Shown here in pieces: positions 52,759 to 63,051 of a stretch of DNA of 64,000 bases (within the stretch, counting starts at the first letter, position 1; every line of letters starts with the position of its first letter). The position numbers and the translations under genes are program-made. Source of the stretch: Herbaspirillum sp. AP02 (GTDB taxonomy: Bacteria > Pseudomonadota > Gammaproteobacteria > Burkholderiales > Burkholderiaceae_D); assembly GCF_015767275.1 (NCBI RefSeq), contig NZ_JADWMY010000005.1, positions 248,001 to 312,000 on the forward strand, given 5' to 3'. Below the pieces are notes generated by a model. It was not told where the DNA came from. It saw nothing but the letters and a program-made list of their open reading frames with translations, and searched no databases.

Positions 52759-53934
52759 TCAACGCTCCACCGCCAGCGCCACACCCATGCCACCACCGAT
52801 ACAGAGGCTGGCCAGACCCTTCTTGGCATCCCGGCGCACCATCTCGTGCAGCAGCGTCACCAGCACGCGGCAGCCGGAGGCGCCGATGGGGTGGCCCAGG
52901 GCGATCGCGCCGCCGTTGACGTTGATCTTGCTGGTGTCCCAGCCCATCTGCTTGTTCACGGCAATGGCCTGGGCGGCAAAGGCTTCGTTGATTTCCATCA
53001 GGTCCAGGTCCTGCGGGGTCCAACCGGCCTTCTTCAGGGTCAGCTGCGACGCGGGGACCGGGCCCATGCCCATGATGCTGGGGTCCAGGCCGGCCGAGGA
53101 GTAGGCCTTGATCCTGGCCAGCACCGGCAGACCCAGTTCGGCCGCCAGCTTGGCGGAGGTGACCACCACCGCGGCGGCGCCGTCATTGATGCCGGAGGCG
53201 TTGCCGGCGGTCACGGTACCAGCCTTGTCGAAGGCCGGACGCAGGCTGGCCAGGGCTTCGGCGGTGACGCCGTGCTTGACGAATTCGTCCGTGTCGAAGA
53301 CCACGGTTTCCTTCTTGCCCTTGATTTCGATAGGGACGATCTCATCCTTGAACTTGCCCGCCTTTTGCGCGGCTTCGGCCCTGTTTTGCGAGGCGGCAGC
53401 GAAGGCGTCCTGCTCCTCGCGGCTGATCTCGAACTTCTTGGCCACGTTCTCGGCAGTGATGCCCATGTGGTACTGGTTGTAGACGTCCCACAGGCCGTCG
53501 ACGATCATGGTGTCGGTCAGCTTGGCATCACCCATGCGGAAGCCGTCACGCGAGTTATTGAGTACGTGGGGCGAGGCGCTCATGTTTTCCTGGCCGCCGG
53601 CGATGACGATCTGGGCGTCGCCGCAACGGATGGCCTGGGCCGCCAGCTGGACAGCCTTCAGGCCGCTGCCGCAGACCTTGCCCACCACGAAGGCCGGGAC
53701 CATGTCGGGCAGGCCGGACTTGATGACTGCCTGGCGCGCCGGGTTCTGCCCCAGACCCGCCGTCAGCACCTGACCGAGGATGACTTCGCTGATCGCTTCC
53801 GGCTTGATGCCGGTCTTGGCCAGCAGGGCCTTGATGACTTGCGCACCCAGATCGGCTGCCGCGATCTTCGACAAGCCTCCGCCGAATTTGCCGATCGCCG
53901 TTCTCTGTGCTGCGACAATGACCACATCATCCAT
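52759..53934 (-). CDS. Acetyl-CoA C-acetyltransferase (PhaA/AtoB type thiolase)
   Basis: A 391-residue thiolase of the biosynthetic, acetoacetyl-CoA type. The nucleophilic Cys is in [10 protein letters not shown] (near 88), the His in [14 protein letters not shown] (near 347) and the second Cys in SLCIGGGMG (near 377). It is closer to PhaA and AtoB than the thiolase of the beta-oxidation operon. It stands alone; no phaB or phaC is next to it. It may feed polyhydroxybutyrate synthesis or degrade acetoacetyl-CoA. Confidence 0.92.
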   Translation of the reverse strand: MDDVVIVAAQRTAIGKFGGGLSKIAAADLGAQVIKALLAKTGIKPEAISEVILGQVLTAGLGQNPARQAVIKSGLPDMVPAFVVGKVCGSGLKAVQLAAQAIRCGDAQIVIAGGQENMSASPHVLNNSRDGFRMGDAKLTDTMIVDGLWDVYNQYHMGITAENVAKKFEISREEQDAFAAASQNRAEAAQKAGKFKDEIVPIEIKGKKETVVFDTDEFVKHGVTAEALASLRPAFDKAGTVTAGNASGINDGAAAVVVTSAKLAAELGLPVLARIKAYSSAGLDPSIMGMGPVPASQLTLKKAGWTPQDLDLMEINEAFAAQAIAVNKQMGWDTSKINVNGGAIALGHPIGASGCRVLVTLLHEMVRRDAKKGLASLCIGGGMGVALAVER

Positions 53935-54082
53935 AACTCGCTCCTTTTATTGAAATAGCAGGAAGCCGCGTGCGACTGCCTGTCGAAAACCGGGATGGTC
54001 ATCCTATCCCATTTCAGCTGCGAATGCGATATGGTGAATCTTCGGTAAATCAAGCCGGAGCAAGATAGGGGCAAGGCCTCCG

Positions 54083-55246
54083 TCAGGCATCTTTCCCGAG
54101 GGTGATGATGTGAATGACCGTCCGATAGAGGAGGAAGGCCGCACCATAGGCGGCGCGCTTGTACCAGGGCACATGCAGGAAGTCCGACAGGTGCACCACC
54201 CGGCCCAGGGCGGTACCGGCTTCGATCTCCTGGCGCAGGTAGCCGGCAAAGGCCGGGTCCTGGACCACCACGTTGGCTTCCTGGTTCACGAACAGGGACA
54301 GGCCGTCATAGTTGCTGGAGCCGACCGTGGCCCATTTGTCGTCCACCACGGCCACCTTGGCATGCAGCTCGGTATGGGTGTATTCGATGATGCGCACGCC
54401 CGCACGCAAGAGCTTGGGATAGAAGGAATGCGCCACCGCGTCCTGCATCACGAACTGCCCCACGCCCAGCAACAAGGTCACCTTGACGCCGCGCATGGCC
54501 GCCTCTTCCAGGGCGCGCCGCATCTTGCGGCCGGGCGCGAAATAGGGATTGGCAAGGAACGCGCTCTCGCGGGCGCGTCCCAGGGCCTGCAGGTAGGCGC
54601 GCTGGATGGTGCGGCGGTTGCGGAAGTTGTCGCGCACCACCAGCGCGGCCTGGGTCTGGTCGTGTACCGGGCCGCTATGGCCGTGGCGCAGGTGCCTGAA
54701 ATTGCGCCAGCGTGCCTTCAGTTTCATTCGGCCCACGCGCAACCATTGGGCCTGCACTTCACGATAGATATCCTGGACCAGCGGACCGACAATGCTGACG
54801 GCAAAATCCCAGCGCGGTGCCGGCAGGGGCGTGACGTGGTCGCGGTCGGAGACCATGTCGTCATTGATGTTGAGCCCACCGACGAAGGCCACCTGGCGAT
54901 CCACCACGCACAGCTTGCGGTGACTGCGTGCCACGCCGCGCCGGAACCAGGGATTGAAGGAGCGATGCTGTACGCCGGCCGCGCTCAGGGCAAGACGCAA
55001 TTTGTTAGTATTTTCACGACCGGTACCGAGCCAGTCATTGATGACATACACCACCACGCCGCGTCCGGCGGCGCGTTGCAGGGCTTCGCACACCAGCACG
55101 CCGGTATCATCCAGCGAAAAAATATAAGTTTCGAGGTAGATCTCGACCCGCGCCGCATCGATGGCGGTGATCAAGGCCGGATAGAAACCCGCGCCACTGT
55201 GCAGCAGGGCAATCTGGTTGCCGTCGGAAAAGGCGAGGTGGCGCAA
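54083..55246 (-). CDS. clsB: Cardiolipin synthase ClsB-type phospholipase D protein
   Basis: A 387-residue protein with two HKD motifs, SHRKLCVVDRQVAFVGGLN and LHAKVAVVDDKWATVGSSN, which form one phosphatidyl-transferase site. It has no N-terminal membrane segments, as in ClsB. The start is uncertain: alignment memory of the family (…SDGNQIALLHSGAGFYPAL near the N-terminus) points to the TTG at 55246, two bases after the ybhP stop; an ATG at 55303 inside ybhP would add 19 residues. The pair ybhP-clsB is also found in Escherichia coli. Confidence 0.85.
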   Translation of the reverse strand: MRHLAFSDGNQIALLHSGAGFYPALITAIDAARVEIYLETYIFSLDDTGVLVCEALQRAAGRGVVVYVINDWLGTGRENTNKLRLALSAAGVQHRSFNPWFRRGVARSHRKLCVVDRQVAFVGGLNINDDMVSDRDHVTPLPAPRWDFAVSIVGPLVQDIYREVQAQWLRVGRMKLKARWRNFRHLRHGHSGPVHDQTQAALVVRDNFRNRRTIQRAYLQALGRARESAFLANPYFAPGRKMRRALEEAAMRGVKVTLLLGVGQFVMQDAVAHSFYPKLLRAGVRIIEYTHTELHAKVAVVDDKWATVGSSNYDGLSLFVNQEANVVVQDPAFAGYLRQEIEAGTALGRVVHLSDFLHVPWYKRAAYGAAFLLYRTVIHIITLGKDA

Positions 55247-55248
55247 GA

Positions 55249-56046
55249 TCAGGCCAGGTGCAGTTCGGTGACGATAGGCGCATGGTCGGACAAGCGCGCC
55301 CATGGGCCATCCTTGAGCACCTGCGCCGTTTCCACCCGGAAACCACGGACATAGATGCGGTCCAGTCGCAGCCACGGCATCATGGCCGGGAAGGTACGCG
55401 CCGGGCGGATCGGCGCCGACAGGCCACCGAGTCGGCGCAAGCCCTGCATCACGCCGCGGGCAGTCGGTTGCGGCTGATCGAATACCTCGACCACGCCCAG
55501 GTTCTGGTAGAGCGTGCGACTCAGCTGGTTGGTCCAGTCATTGAAGTCGCCGGCGATCACCAGCGGCGCATCCGGCGGCGACGAGGTACTGACCGCCTGC
55601 ACCAGCGCATCGATCTGGCGGCGGCGGCCACCCGCGAACAGACCCAGGTGGATCACGTAGCAATGCACCTCCACGCCTTCCACCGGCACCACGCAGTGCA
55701 GGATGCCGCGCGATTCATAGGCATGGTCGGAGACGTCCTGGTTGCGGACGGAGGCGATCTCGAAACGGGAAATCAGGGCGTTGCCATGGTGCCCATGGTC
55801 GTACACGGCATTCATCCCATAGGCGGCGTGGTGGGTATCGCCAGCCAGATATTCATGCTGACCCTGCTGCGGCCAGTTGGCGGCGTGGCGCAGGGCGTTG
55901 AGGTCATGCCGGCCCTGCACTTCCTGCAGGAACAGGATGTCCGGGTCCAGTTGCGCCAGCGCCTGTTTGAGCGCCAGGATGCGCGGCCGTCCGGCAAAGG
56001 AGGTCACGCCCTTGTGGATGTTGTATGTGGCAATGCGCAGCTTCAT
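55249..56046 (-). CDS. ybhP: Endonuclease/exonuclease/phosphatase family protein (YbhP-like)
   Basis: A 265-residue metal-dependent phosphoesterase of the DNase I-like fold. Motifs are LRIATYNIHKGV at the N-terminus, FLQEVQG (metal Glu), GDFNDW (near 165) and SDHAPIVTEL at the C-terminus. It is next to clsB and, as in Escherichia coli, the pair may act on phospholipid head groups; the activity of YbhP is not settled. Confidence 0.85.
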   Translation of the reverse strand: MKLRIATYNIHKGVTSFAGRPRILALKQALAQLDPDILFLQEVQGRHDLNALRHAANWPQQGQHEYLAGDTHHAAYGMNAVYDHGHHGNALISRFEIASVRNQDVSDHAYESRGILHCVVPVEGVEVHCYVIHLGLFAGGRRRQIDALVQAVSTSSPPDAPLVIAGDFNDWTNQLSRTLYQNLGVVEVFDQPQPTARGVMQGLRRLGGLSAPIRPARTFPAMMPWLRLDRIYVRGFRVETAQVLKDGPWARLSDHAPIVTELHLA

Positions 56047-56102
56047 CGATGCAACCTTTCTCTTGTTCTTGTCCGGTTCCGTCCTGGCGCGATGCTGTCG
56101 GG

Positions 56103-56606
56103 CTAGCCCGCCAGGTAGCTGGGCAATTGCAGGATCGCCTCCGCATTGGACGGCGAGAAACAGCGGTCGGCCGCTTCGCGGTAGGGCAGCCAGGCGTAAT
56201 GCGTATGCTCGCGCGGAGCGAGCGTCACCGGGATGTCGCGCGGCACCAGCAGGCCGAAGACGTGCTCGGTGTTTCTGGTCACGCCCGGCGCGTAGCGATG
56301 CCGCCAGACCGGATAGATGTCATAGATGTTGGAAAGTTGCCAGTCGCGCAGATGCGCCTGCGGCACCCGGTTTCCGCCATCAACGCCCGATTCTACGCCG
56401 CCGTCGGCGACGATGATGCCGGTTTCTTCCTGCACTTCGCGTCGGGCAGTCTCCGACAATGCCTCATCGGGATAGTCCTTGGAACCGGTCACCGATTGCC
56501 AGAAACCAGGCTGGTCGGCGCGTTCGATCAGCAGTACATGGTGGTCGGCGCTGTGGATCACCACCAGCACCGATTCGGGAATCTTGTAGGGCTTGGCTTG
56601 CGTCAT
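56103..56606 (-). CDS. nudB: Dihydroneopterin triphosphate diphosphatase (Nudix)
   Basis: A 167-residue Nudix hydrolase. The Nudix box is GSKDYPDEALSETARREVQ then EETG, and the front VTGSKD is typical of NudB. NudB removes pyrophosphate from dihydroneopterin triphosphate in folate synthesis. In related betaproteobacteria this gene usually follows aspS directly; here a 3.6-kb LysR-amidohydrolase-MFS block lies between. Confidence 0.88.
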   Translation of the reverse strand: MTQAKPYKIPESVLVVIHSADHHVLLIERADQPGFWQSVTGSKDYPDEALSETARREVQEETGIIVADGGVESGVDGGNRVPQAHLRDWQLSNIYDIYPVWRHRYAPGVTRNTEHVFGLLVPRDIPVTLAPREHTHYAWLPYREAADRCFSPSNAEAILQLPSYLAG

Positions 56607-56657
56607 GAGGCTGTCCGGGCTGCAGCAAAGCCTCCATTGTATCGGGACGGCGCCGAC

Positions 56658-57563
56658 TCAGAGCAGCGACGCCTCGCTCTCGGCCACCAGCCAGCTCCTG
56701 AAGGCGCGTGCGGCGGCGTGCTCGATGCGGTCACGCGGCCAGACGGCATAGTAGCCGCCGCCCAGGCTGGCGCTGGCCTCGCAGGCGCGCACCAGCAGCC
56801 CCTGTTCCATGCAGGCATCGATCATGTGGCGCCAGGCCAGCACGATGCCCTGCCCTTCCATGGCCAGCTGCAGCAGCACGGGGTATTGGTTGGACAGGAT
56901 CTGCTGTTCGATGCGGACATCGGGTAGACCGTTTTGCGCCATCCAGTTCTGCCAGGACATCCATTGCCGCTGGCCATCTTCCAGCATCAACAGGGTCTCG
57001 TGGCGCAGCTCGGCCGGGCTCAGGCTGCGGCCATCCAGATAGGCGGGCGAACAGACCGGAAACACTTCCTCGTCATACAGCCGGCGCACAGCCAGGCCCG
57101 AGGGCGGGCCGTCGCGCAGGAAGTAGATGCCCATGTCGAAGTCGGTCTCGGAGAGTTGCGCCAGGCTGTCGTTGACGATCAGGCGCAGATGGCAATCCGG
57201 ATGCGAGGCACGAAAGCGCGCCAGCCGGGGCGTCAGCCACAGCACGGCCACCCCCTGCGAACAAGCCACCGTCAATTCCTGGTGGCCCTTGCGCTTCATG
57301 ATGTCTTCGGTGGCTTCGGCGCAATCGACCAGCAGGCGCTGCACCAAGGCGGCGTAGCGCTGGCCGCTCACGGTCAGCCGCAATGCACGGGGTTCGCGCA
57401 GGAACAGCTTCTTGCCCAGGAAGCGCTCCAGCTGGGCGATCTGGCGGCTGATGGCACTTTGCGTCAGGTGCAGTTCAGCGGCGGCACGCGTAAAGCTGCC
57501 ATGCCGCATGGCGGCCTCGAAGGCGATCAGCGACGGCAGGGGAGGAAGGGGTGATATACGCAT
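56658..57563 (-). CDS. LysR-family regulator, GcvA-like
   Basis: A 301-residue LysR regulator. The helix-turn-helix is in GSFTRAAAELHLTQSAISRQ (about 22-41). The effector domain starts near 92. It lies downstream of the amidohydrolase gene on the same strand, 152 bp away, and probably controls the amidohydrolase-MFS pair. Read-through from it could feed nudB, whose start is 51 bp further on. Confidence 0.86.
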   Translation of the reverse strand: MRISPLPPLPSLIAFEAAMRHGSFTRAAAELHLTQSAISRQIAQLERFLGKKLFLREPRALRLTVSGQRYAALVQRLLVDCAEATEDIMKRKGHQELTVACSQGVAVLWLTPRLARFRASHPDCHLRLIVNDSLAQLSETDFDMGIYFLRDGPPSGLAVRRLYDEEVFPVCSPAYLDGRSLSPAELRHETLLMLEDGQRQWMSWQNWMAQNGLPDVRIEQQILSNQYPVLLQLAMEGQGIVLAWRHMIDACMEQGLLVRACEASASLGGGYYAVWPRDRIEHAAARAFRSWLVAESEASLL

Positions 57564-57715
57564 GGTCGGCGCTCCGGCTCGGTTCTCTCAACAGACCATG
57601 ATGGTAGAGCGAAAAGCATGCCCGCCGCTGCTTTCCTGATACCGGTCGGGAAAGCAGCGGGGGAGGTGATGCAGCAGCAGCGGCAGCCGCCGTGAGCGCG
57701 CTGGCGGTGGGACGA

Positions 57716-58945
57716 TCAGCGGCTGCGGTGGATGTGGCCGGACTGCATGACCAGCGACAGATGCTCGCCCTGCCCGGTCAGCAGCGTGATGTCCTGCAAC
57801 GGGTTGCCGTCGACCACGATCAGGTCGGCCAGTGCGCCGGCGCGCACGGTACCCAGTTCACCTTCGCGCTGCAGGATGGCAGCGGCAATCGACGTCGCCG
57901 AGCGGATCGTTTCCAGATTGCCCAGGATCTCGGCGCGGATCAGGAATTCGGTCGACTGGTCCTGGTGCATCTCACCCAGGAGGTCGGAGCCGAAGCCCAT
58001 CTGCACGCCATGCTCGGCATAGATGCGCAGCGAATCACGCCCGGCCTGGCGCACCGATTCGATCTTGGCCACCGAATCCGGCGGCAGGCCCAGGCGGGCA
58101 CCGTCGCGGGCCAGCGAATCATAGGTCACCAGTGTCGGTACGACGAAGGCCCCATGCTCGCGCATCACGCGCGCAGCATCGGCGTCGACCAGGTTGCCGT
58201 GCTCGATGGTACGCACGCCGCAACGCACGGCCCGCGAGATGGCACGGCCGGTGTAGGCGTGGGCCATCACGTAGGTCTGGGCGGCTTCGGCTTCGGCCAC
58301 GATGGCGCGGATTTCGTCTTCGCTATATTGCGTGTTGCCGATCGGATCGGTGGGCGAGGCCACGCCACCGGAAGCCATGATCTTGATCTGGGTCGCGCCC
58401 TTCTGCAGTTCTTCGCGAGCAGCCAGGCGCACCGCATCCACGCCATCGGCCACGCGGGCGATGGCGCCGGCGCGGAAGGCGCAGGAACAAGGCTCCAGCA
58501 CATCGGAACGCGGGCGGAAGTCGCCGTGGCCACCGGTCTGCGACAAGGCCTTGCCCGAGGGGAAGATACGCGGCCCCGGCACCAGGCCGATGGCGATGGC
58601 TTGCGCCAGGCCCCAGTCGGCACCGCCGGCATCGCGCACGCTGGTGAAGCCGCGATTCAACATCGCCTCGACGATGGGCAGCGCACGGATGGAGGTCAGC
58701 GATCCCGGTTGCAGGGCATTCAAGCCCAGGTTGGCCAGCGAGGCCAGCACGTGCACGTGGCAATCGATCAGGCCCGGCATCACGGTCTTGCCGGCCACAT
58801 CGACCACCCGCGCGCCCGGCACCTCCAGGGGCGTGGCGGAGACATCGATGATGCGGTCTTTTTCGATCAGGACATCATGGCGCGGGAACAGGCTGCCCAG
58901 CGCGGGATCGAGGACGTTGCCGCCCTTCAGGAGAATCTTGGTCAT
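57716..58945 (-). CDS. Amidohydrolase family protein (imidazolonepropionase/prolidase-like)
   Basis: A 409-residue metal-dependent hydrolase of the amidohydrolase superfamily. Metal ligands: DCHVHV (near 61-66), a likely carboxylated Lys in QIKIMASGGV (about 188), His in VMAHAY and TIEHGN, and the Asp in GFGSDLLGEMH. It resembles Xaa-Pro-type or acyl-amino-acid/dipeptide hydrolases of the Sgx9260 group. It follows the MFS gene by eight bases, so import and hydrolysis of one substrate are coupled. Confidence 0.87.
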   Translation of the reverse strand: MTKILLKGGNVLDPALGSLFPRHDVLIEKDRIIDVSATPLEVPGARVVDVAGKTVMPGLIDCHVHVLASLANLGLNALQPGSLTSIRALPIVEAMLNRGFTSVRDAGGADWGLAQAIAIGLVPGPRIFPSGKALSQTGGHGDFRPRSDVLEPCSCAFRAGAIARVADGVDAVRLAAREELQKGATQIKIMASGGVASPTDPIGNTQYSEDEIRAIVAEAEAAQTYVMAHAYTGRAISRAVRCGVRTIEHGNLVDADAARVMREHGAFVVPTLVTYDSLARDGARLGLPPDSVAKIESVRQAGRDSLRIYAEHGVQMGFGSDLLGEMHQDQSTEFLIRAEILGNLETIRSATSIAAAILQREGELGTVRAGALADLIVVDGNPLQDITLLTGQGEHLSLVMQSGHIHRSR

Positions 58946-58953
58946 GGCAAAAA

Positions 58954-60255
58954 TCAGTGTTGTTGCAGATACTGCGGCTCACGCACGAAGCGGGTGCCGA
59001 TGAAGCTGATGGCAGCAGCGATCATCACGTAGAAGGCCGGCGCCATGGTGCTGCCGGTGGCGGCGATCAGCCAGGTGATGAAGAAGGAGGCAAAGCCGCC
59101 GAAGATGGTCACGGCCAGGTTGTAGGCCACCGACAGGCCGGTGGAGAGCACCTTGGCCGGGAACAGTTCCGAGAACGCCGCCAGGATGGGGCCGGTGTAG
59201 GCTGCGATCAGGGTGCCGAAGACCAGTTGGAAGATCAGCAGCGTCGACAGGCTGGGCGCGCTGTTGATGTAGGCGAACATGGGATAGGCCAGCACCAGGA
59301 TCAGCGCGGCCGAACCGGAGAGCAGCGGACGACGGCCGATGCGATCAGCCAGGCGACCGACGAAGGGCGCCAATACCATGATGCAGAGTCCACCCACCAT
59401 GCCGGCGATGAAGCCGGTGGTCTGCGGCAGCTTCAGGACCTTGACCGAATAGGTCGGCATGTAGAACAGCAAGACATAGGTACAGACCGTCCACAGGATC
59501 ACCATCGAAAAACTGGCCGAGGTCTCGCGCGGGAAGTTGCGGATCACTTCCTTCAGGGGCGAGTCGGTCTTGTCCTTTTCTTCGAGGAAGGTGGGGGTCT
59601 CTTCGAGGTGGTGACGGATGTAGTAACCGACCGGGCCGATGATGATGCCCAGCAGGAAGGGCAGGCGCCAGCCCCAGCTGGCCAGCGCTTCGGGGCTCAG
59701 GCTGGTGGTGACGAAGGTACCGACGGCGGCACCCAGCAGCACGGCCACGCCGATGCTGGCCTGGATCCAGCTGGAGTAGAAGGCGCGTTCGCGCTCGGGT
59801 GCATATTCGGTCAGGAAGGCGGTGGCGCTGCCCATCTCGCCGCCGGCCGAGAAGCCTTGCAGCAGGCGCGCCACGACGATGATCAGCGGCGCGAACAGGC
59901 CGATGCTTTCATAGGTCGGTGCCAGGCCGATCATGGTGGTGCCCACGGCCATGAGCAGGATGGTCACCGACAGCGCTGCCTTGCGGCCCACGCGGTCGGC
60001 GTAGATGCCCAGCAGGACACCGCCCACCGGACGCATGAAGAATCCGACGCCGAAGGTGGCCACGGCCAGCAGCAAGGAAGTGAGGTCATTGCCGGTCGGG
60101 AAGAACAGTTTGGCGATGATCACCGCGAAGAAGCTGTAGACGGTGAAGTCGAACCATTCGAGGCCGTTGCCGATGACGGTGGCGATGATGGCGCGGCGGC
60201 GCTGGTGGTTGCTGACCAGCGGCATCCCGCCGGCTGGTAATGTCGTTCCTTGCAT
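58954..60255 (-). CDS. MFS transporter, metabolite:H+ symporter (MHS) family
   Basis: A 433-residue twelve-segment symporter of the ShiA/ProP/KgtP group. Signatures: IGNGLEWFDFTVYSFFAVII at the first segment, FFMRPVGGVLLGIYADRVGR, the FSAGGEMGSATAFLTEYAPE phrase and LADRIGRRPLL. Members import organic acids, betaines or amino acids. GGGGAAAGC precedes the ATG. It is the first gene of the amidohydrolase operon. Confidence 0.9.
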   Translation of the reverse strand: MQGTTLPAGGMPLVSNHQRRRAIIATVIGNGLEWFDFTVYSFFAVIIAKLFFPTGNDLTSLLLAVATFGVGFFMRPVGGVLLGIYADRVGRKAALSVTILLMAVGTTMIGLAPTYESIGLFAPLIIVVARLLQGFSAGGEMGSATAFLTEYAPERERAFYSSWIQASIGVAVLLGAAVGTFVTTSLSPEALASWGWRLPFLLGIIIGPVGYYIRHHLEETPTFLEEKDKTDSPLKEVIRNFPRETSASFSMVILWTVCTYVLLFYMPTYSVKVLKLPQTTGFIAGMVGGLCIMVLAPFVGRLADRIGRRPLLSGSAALILVLAYPMFAYINSAPSLSTLLIFQLVFGTLIAAYTGPILAAFSELFPAKVLSTGLSVAYNLAVTIFGGFASFFITWLIAATGSTMAPAFYVMIAAAISFIGTRFVREPQYLQQH

Positions 60256-60431
60256 GCTTTCCCCTCATGTCGGACGTTGAATATCCGGCCGATGATAGGG
60301 GTGTGGGGGGCGTGGCGGAAATGATATCTGTGCATGCAGCCATGCTTGCAGCGCATGCATGCGGAAAGGATTTATATCCTTTTCACTAATTATTTTTTAT
60401 TTTGTTTAAATCATTAACCCATCGGGCGAAA

Positions 60432-60461
60432 AAAAACGCGTGCATTCCTGCACGCGTTTTT
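60432..60461. terminator. Terminator downstream of aspS
   Basis: AAAAACGCGTGCA/TGCACGCGTTTTT is a 13-bp perfect stem with a TTCC loop. It works in either direction. On the minus strand it ends the fmdB-DUF502-aspS transcript, cutting it from the MFS-amidohydrolase block. Confidence 0.92.
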
Positions 60462-60493
60462 CATTCGACTTATCCGTAACACCGATAGATCGA

Positions 60494-62299
60494 TCAGGCC
60501 TTCACTGCCGGCTCGGTATTGCGCAGACGGATGTGCAGCTCGCGCAGCTGCTTCTCGTCCACCGCCGAAGGCGCATTGGTCAGCAGGCACTGGGCGCGCT
60601 GGGTCTTGGGGAAGGCGATCACGTCGCGGATCGACTCGGCGCCGGCCATCATGGTGACCAGGCGGTCCAGGCCGAAGGCGATGCCGCCGTGCGGGGGCGC
60701 GCCGTATTGCAGCGCGTCCAGCAGGAAGCCGAACTTCAAGCGGGCTTCCTCGTCATCGATCTTCAGGGCGCGGAACACCTTGCTCTGTACGTCGGCGCGG
60801 TGGATACGGACCGAACCGCCGCCCAGTTCCCAACCGTTCAGGACCATGTCGTAGGCCTTGGCGATGGCCGCTGCGGGATTGGTCGAGATGAAGTCTTCGT
60901 GGCCATCCTTGGGCGAAGTGAACGGGTGGTGCAGCGCGACCCAGCGCTGGCCATCTTCGTCATATTCGAACATGGGGAAGTCGACCACCCACAGCGGACG
61001 CCAGGCGTCGTCGAACAGGCCGTTCTTCTTGCCGAAATCGCTGTGGCCGATCTTCACGCGCAGCGCGCCGATGGCATCGTTGACCACCTTGGCCTTGTCG
61101 GCGCCGAAGAAGATCAGGTCGCCGTCTTGCGCGCCGGTCTTTTCGATGATGGCAGTGAGGGCAGCATCGTGGATGTTCTTGACGATGGGCGACTGCAGGC
61201 CGTCACGACCCTTGGCCTTTTCATTGACCTTGATGTAGGCCAGGCCCTTGGCGCCGTAGATGGCGACGAACTGGGTGTAGGCGTCGATTTCCGAACGCGG
61301 CATGTCGGCACCACCCGGCACGCGCAGGCCGACCACGCGGCCGCCTTCGCTGTTGGCGGCGCCCGAGAAGACCTTGAAGTCGACATCCTTCATCACATCG
61401 GTCAGCTCGGTGAATTCGAGCTTGACGCGCATATCCGGTTTGTCCGAACCATACATGCCCATGGCGGTGGCAAAGTCCATCACCGGGAACGGGTTGGGCA
61501 GGTCGATATCCAGCGCGTTCTTGAAGACCAGGCGGATCATGCCTTCGAACAGGTCACGGATTTCCTGTTCGTTCAGGAAGGAGGTTTCGCAGTCGATCTG
61601 GGTGAATTCCGGCTGGCGGTCAGCACGCAGGTCTTCGTCGCGGAAGCACTTGGTGATCTGGTAGTAGCGGTCGAAGTTGGCCACCATCAGCAGCTGCTTG
61701 AACAGCTGGGGCGACTGCGGCAGGGCGAAGAATTCACCGGCGTTCACGCGCGAGGGCACCAGGTAGTCGCGCGCGCCTTCCGGGGTGGACTTGGTCAGCA
61801 TCGGGGTTTCGATGTCGATGAAGCCCTGGGCATCCAGGAACTTGCGCACTTCCATGGCGACCTTGTAGCGCAGGCGCAGGTTGTTCTGCATCTGCGGACG
61901 GCGCAGGTCCAGCACGCGGTGGGTCAGGCGGGTGGTTTCGGACAGGTTGTCGTCGTCCAGCTGGAACGGCGGCGTCACCGACGGGTTCAGCACTTCCAGC
62001 TCGTGGCACAGCACTTCGATCTTGCCCGACTTCAGGTTGGCGTTGGTGGTGCCTTCAGGACGGTTGCGTACCAGGCCGGTGATGCGCAGGCAGAACTCGT
62101 TGCGCACCGACTCGGCGTTCTTGAAGACATCGGCGCGATCCGGGTCGCACACTACCTGGACCAGGCCTTCGCGGTCGCGCAGGTCGATGAAGATCACGCC
62201 GCCGTGATCGCGGCGACGGTGTACCCAGCCGCACAGGCTGACGGTTTGGCCGAGCAGTGCCTCGGTAGTGAGGCCACAGTATTGGGTTCGCATGGACAT
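60494..62299 (-). CDS. aspS: Aspartyl-tRNA synthetase
   Basis: A 601-residue class IIb synthetase. The N-terminal anticodon-binding barrel ([19 protein letters not shown]) is at about 22-40; class II motif 2 is [20 protein letters not shown] and motif 3 is [13 protein letters not shown]. The bacterial GAD insertion lies at about 300-420. Start at 62299 (MSMRTQYCG) with GGAA upstream; a second ATG is two codons later. As with many betaproteobacterial enzymes it may also charge tRNA-Asn; that cannot be seen. Confidence 0.96.
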   Translation of the reverse strand: MSMRTQYCGLTTEALLGQTVSLCGWVHRRRDHGGVIFIDLRDREGLVQVVCDPDRADVFKNAESVRNEFCLRITGLVRNRPEGTTNANLKSGKIEVLCHELEVLNPSVTPPFQLDDDNLSETTRLTHRVLDLRRPQMQNNLRLRYKVAMEVRKFLDAQGFIDIETPMLTKSTPEGARDYLVPSRVNAGEFFALPQSPQLFKQLLMVANFDRYYQITKCFRDEDLRADRQPEFTQIDCETSFLNEQEIRDLFEGMIRLVFKNALDIDLPNPFPVMDFATAMGMYGSDKPDMRVKLEFTELTDVMKDVDFKVFSGAANSEGGRVVGLRVPGGADMPRSEIDAYTQFVAIYGAKGLAYIKVNEKAKGRDGLQSPIVKNIHDAALTAIIEKTGAQDGDLIFFGADKAKVVNDAIGALRVKIGHSDFGKKNGLFDDAWRPLWVVDFPMFEYDEDGQRWVALHHPFTSPKDGHEDFISTNPAAAIAKAYDMVLNGWELGGGSVRIHRADVQSKVFRALKIDDEEARLKFGFLLDALQYGAPPHGGIAFGLDRLVTMMAGAESIRDVIAFPKTQRAQCLLTNAPSAVDEKQLRELHIRLRNTEPAVKA

Positions 62300-62397
62300 G
62301 GTTGTGATTCCGTTGACAGTGTTCTTGTTGGATTCGTGAGAGGAGACGCTAAGGGCGAAGGCGGGGCTGGCCGGGCCGCGTGGCACCGGCCGCCCCG

Positions 62398-63033
62398 TCA
62401 ATTCTTCGGCGCCGCGACGTCGGTGATGATCTTCTTGTCGGCCGCCATCTCGGGGGCGACCACGCCCATCGAGACGACATACTTCAGGGCTGCATCGACC
62501 GACATGTCGAGCTCGATCGCATCGGCACGCGGCAGCATCAGGAAGAAACCGGAGGTCGGGTTGGGCGTGGTGGGAACGTAGACGCTGATGAAGTCACCGG
62601 CCAGGTGGTTCTTCACCTCGCCGCCGGGGGCGCCGGTCAGGAAGGCGATGGTCCACGCGCCCTGGCGCGGATACTGGATCAGCACGGCCTTGCGGAAGGC
62701 ATTGCCGGAGGGCGAGAAGAGCGTATCGGAGACCTGCTTGACGCTGGAATAGATCGACTTCACCACCGGAATGCGGGTGAGGAAGCCTTCCCACACCAGC
62801 ACCAGGCGCCGTCCGATGAAGTTGCGCGCCGCCAGGCCGGTGAGGAACACGATCAGCAAGGTCAGGATCGCGCCCAGGCCGGGGATGTTGTGGCCCAGCC
62901 AGTGCTGCGGGCGCCAGGCCTCGGGCAGCAGCAGCAGCGACTGGTCCATGGTGCTGATGATCAGGTTCAGTACCCATAGCGTGATGGCCAGGGGAACCAG
63001 GATCAGCAGACCCGTGATGAAGTATTTGCGCAT
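62398..63033 (-). CDS. DUF502-family membrane protein
   Basis: A 211-residue inner-membrane protein with two to three hydrophobic segments (residues 5-28 and 52-72) and the family phrase [20 protein letters not shown]. The C-terminal half is soluble. Function of DUF502 is unknown. It is set in the conserved order fmdB, DUF502, aspS, on one strand, with short spacers. Confidence 0.9.
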   Translation of the reverse strand: MRKYFITGLLILVPLAITLWVLNLIISTMDQSLLLLPEAWRPQHWLGHNIPGLGAILTLLIVFLTGLAARNFIGRRLVLVWEGFLTRIPVVKSIYSSVKQVSDTLFSPSGNAFRKAVLIQYPRQGAWTIAFLTGAPGGEVKNHLAGDFISVYVPTTPNPTSGFFLMLPRADAIELDMSVDAALKYVVSMGVVAPEMAADKKIITDVAAPKN

Positions 63034-63051
63034 GGGGGAAGGAAAACCTCG

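Noticed and set aside
60440-62581. Open frame of 713 codons on the plus strand
   Set aside because: Antisense shadow of aspS, running through its terminator and without recognisable domains.
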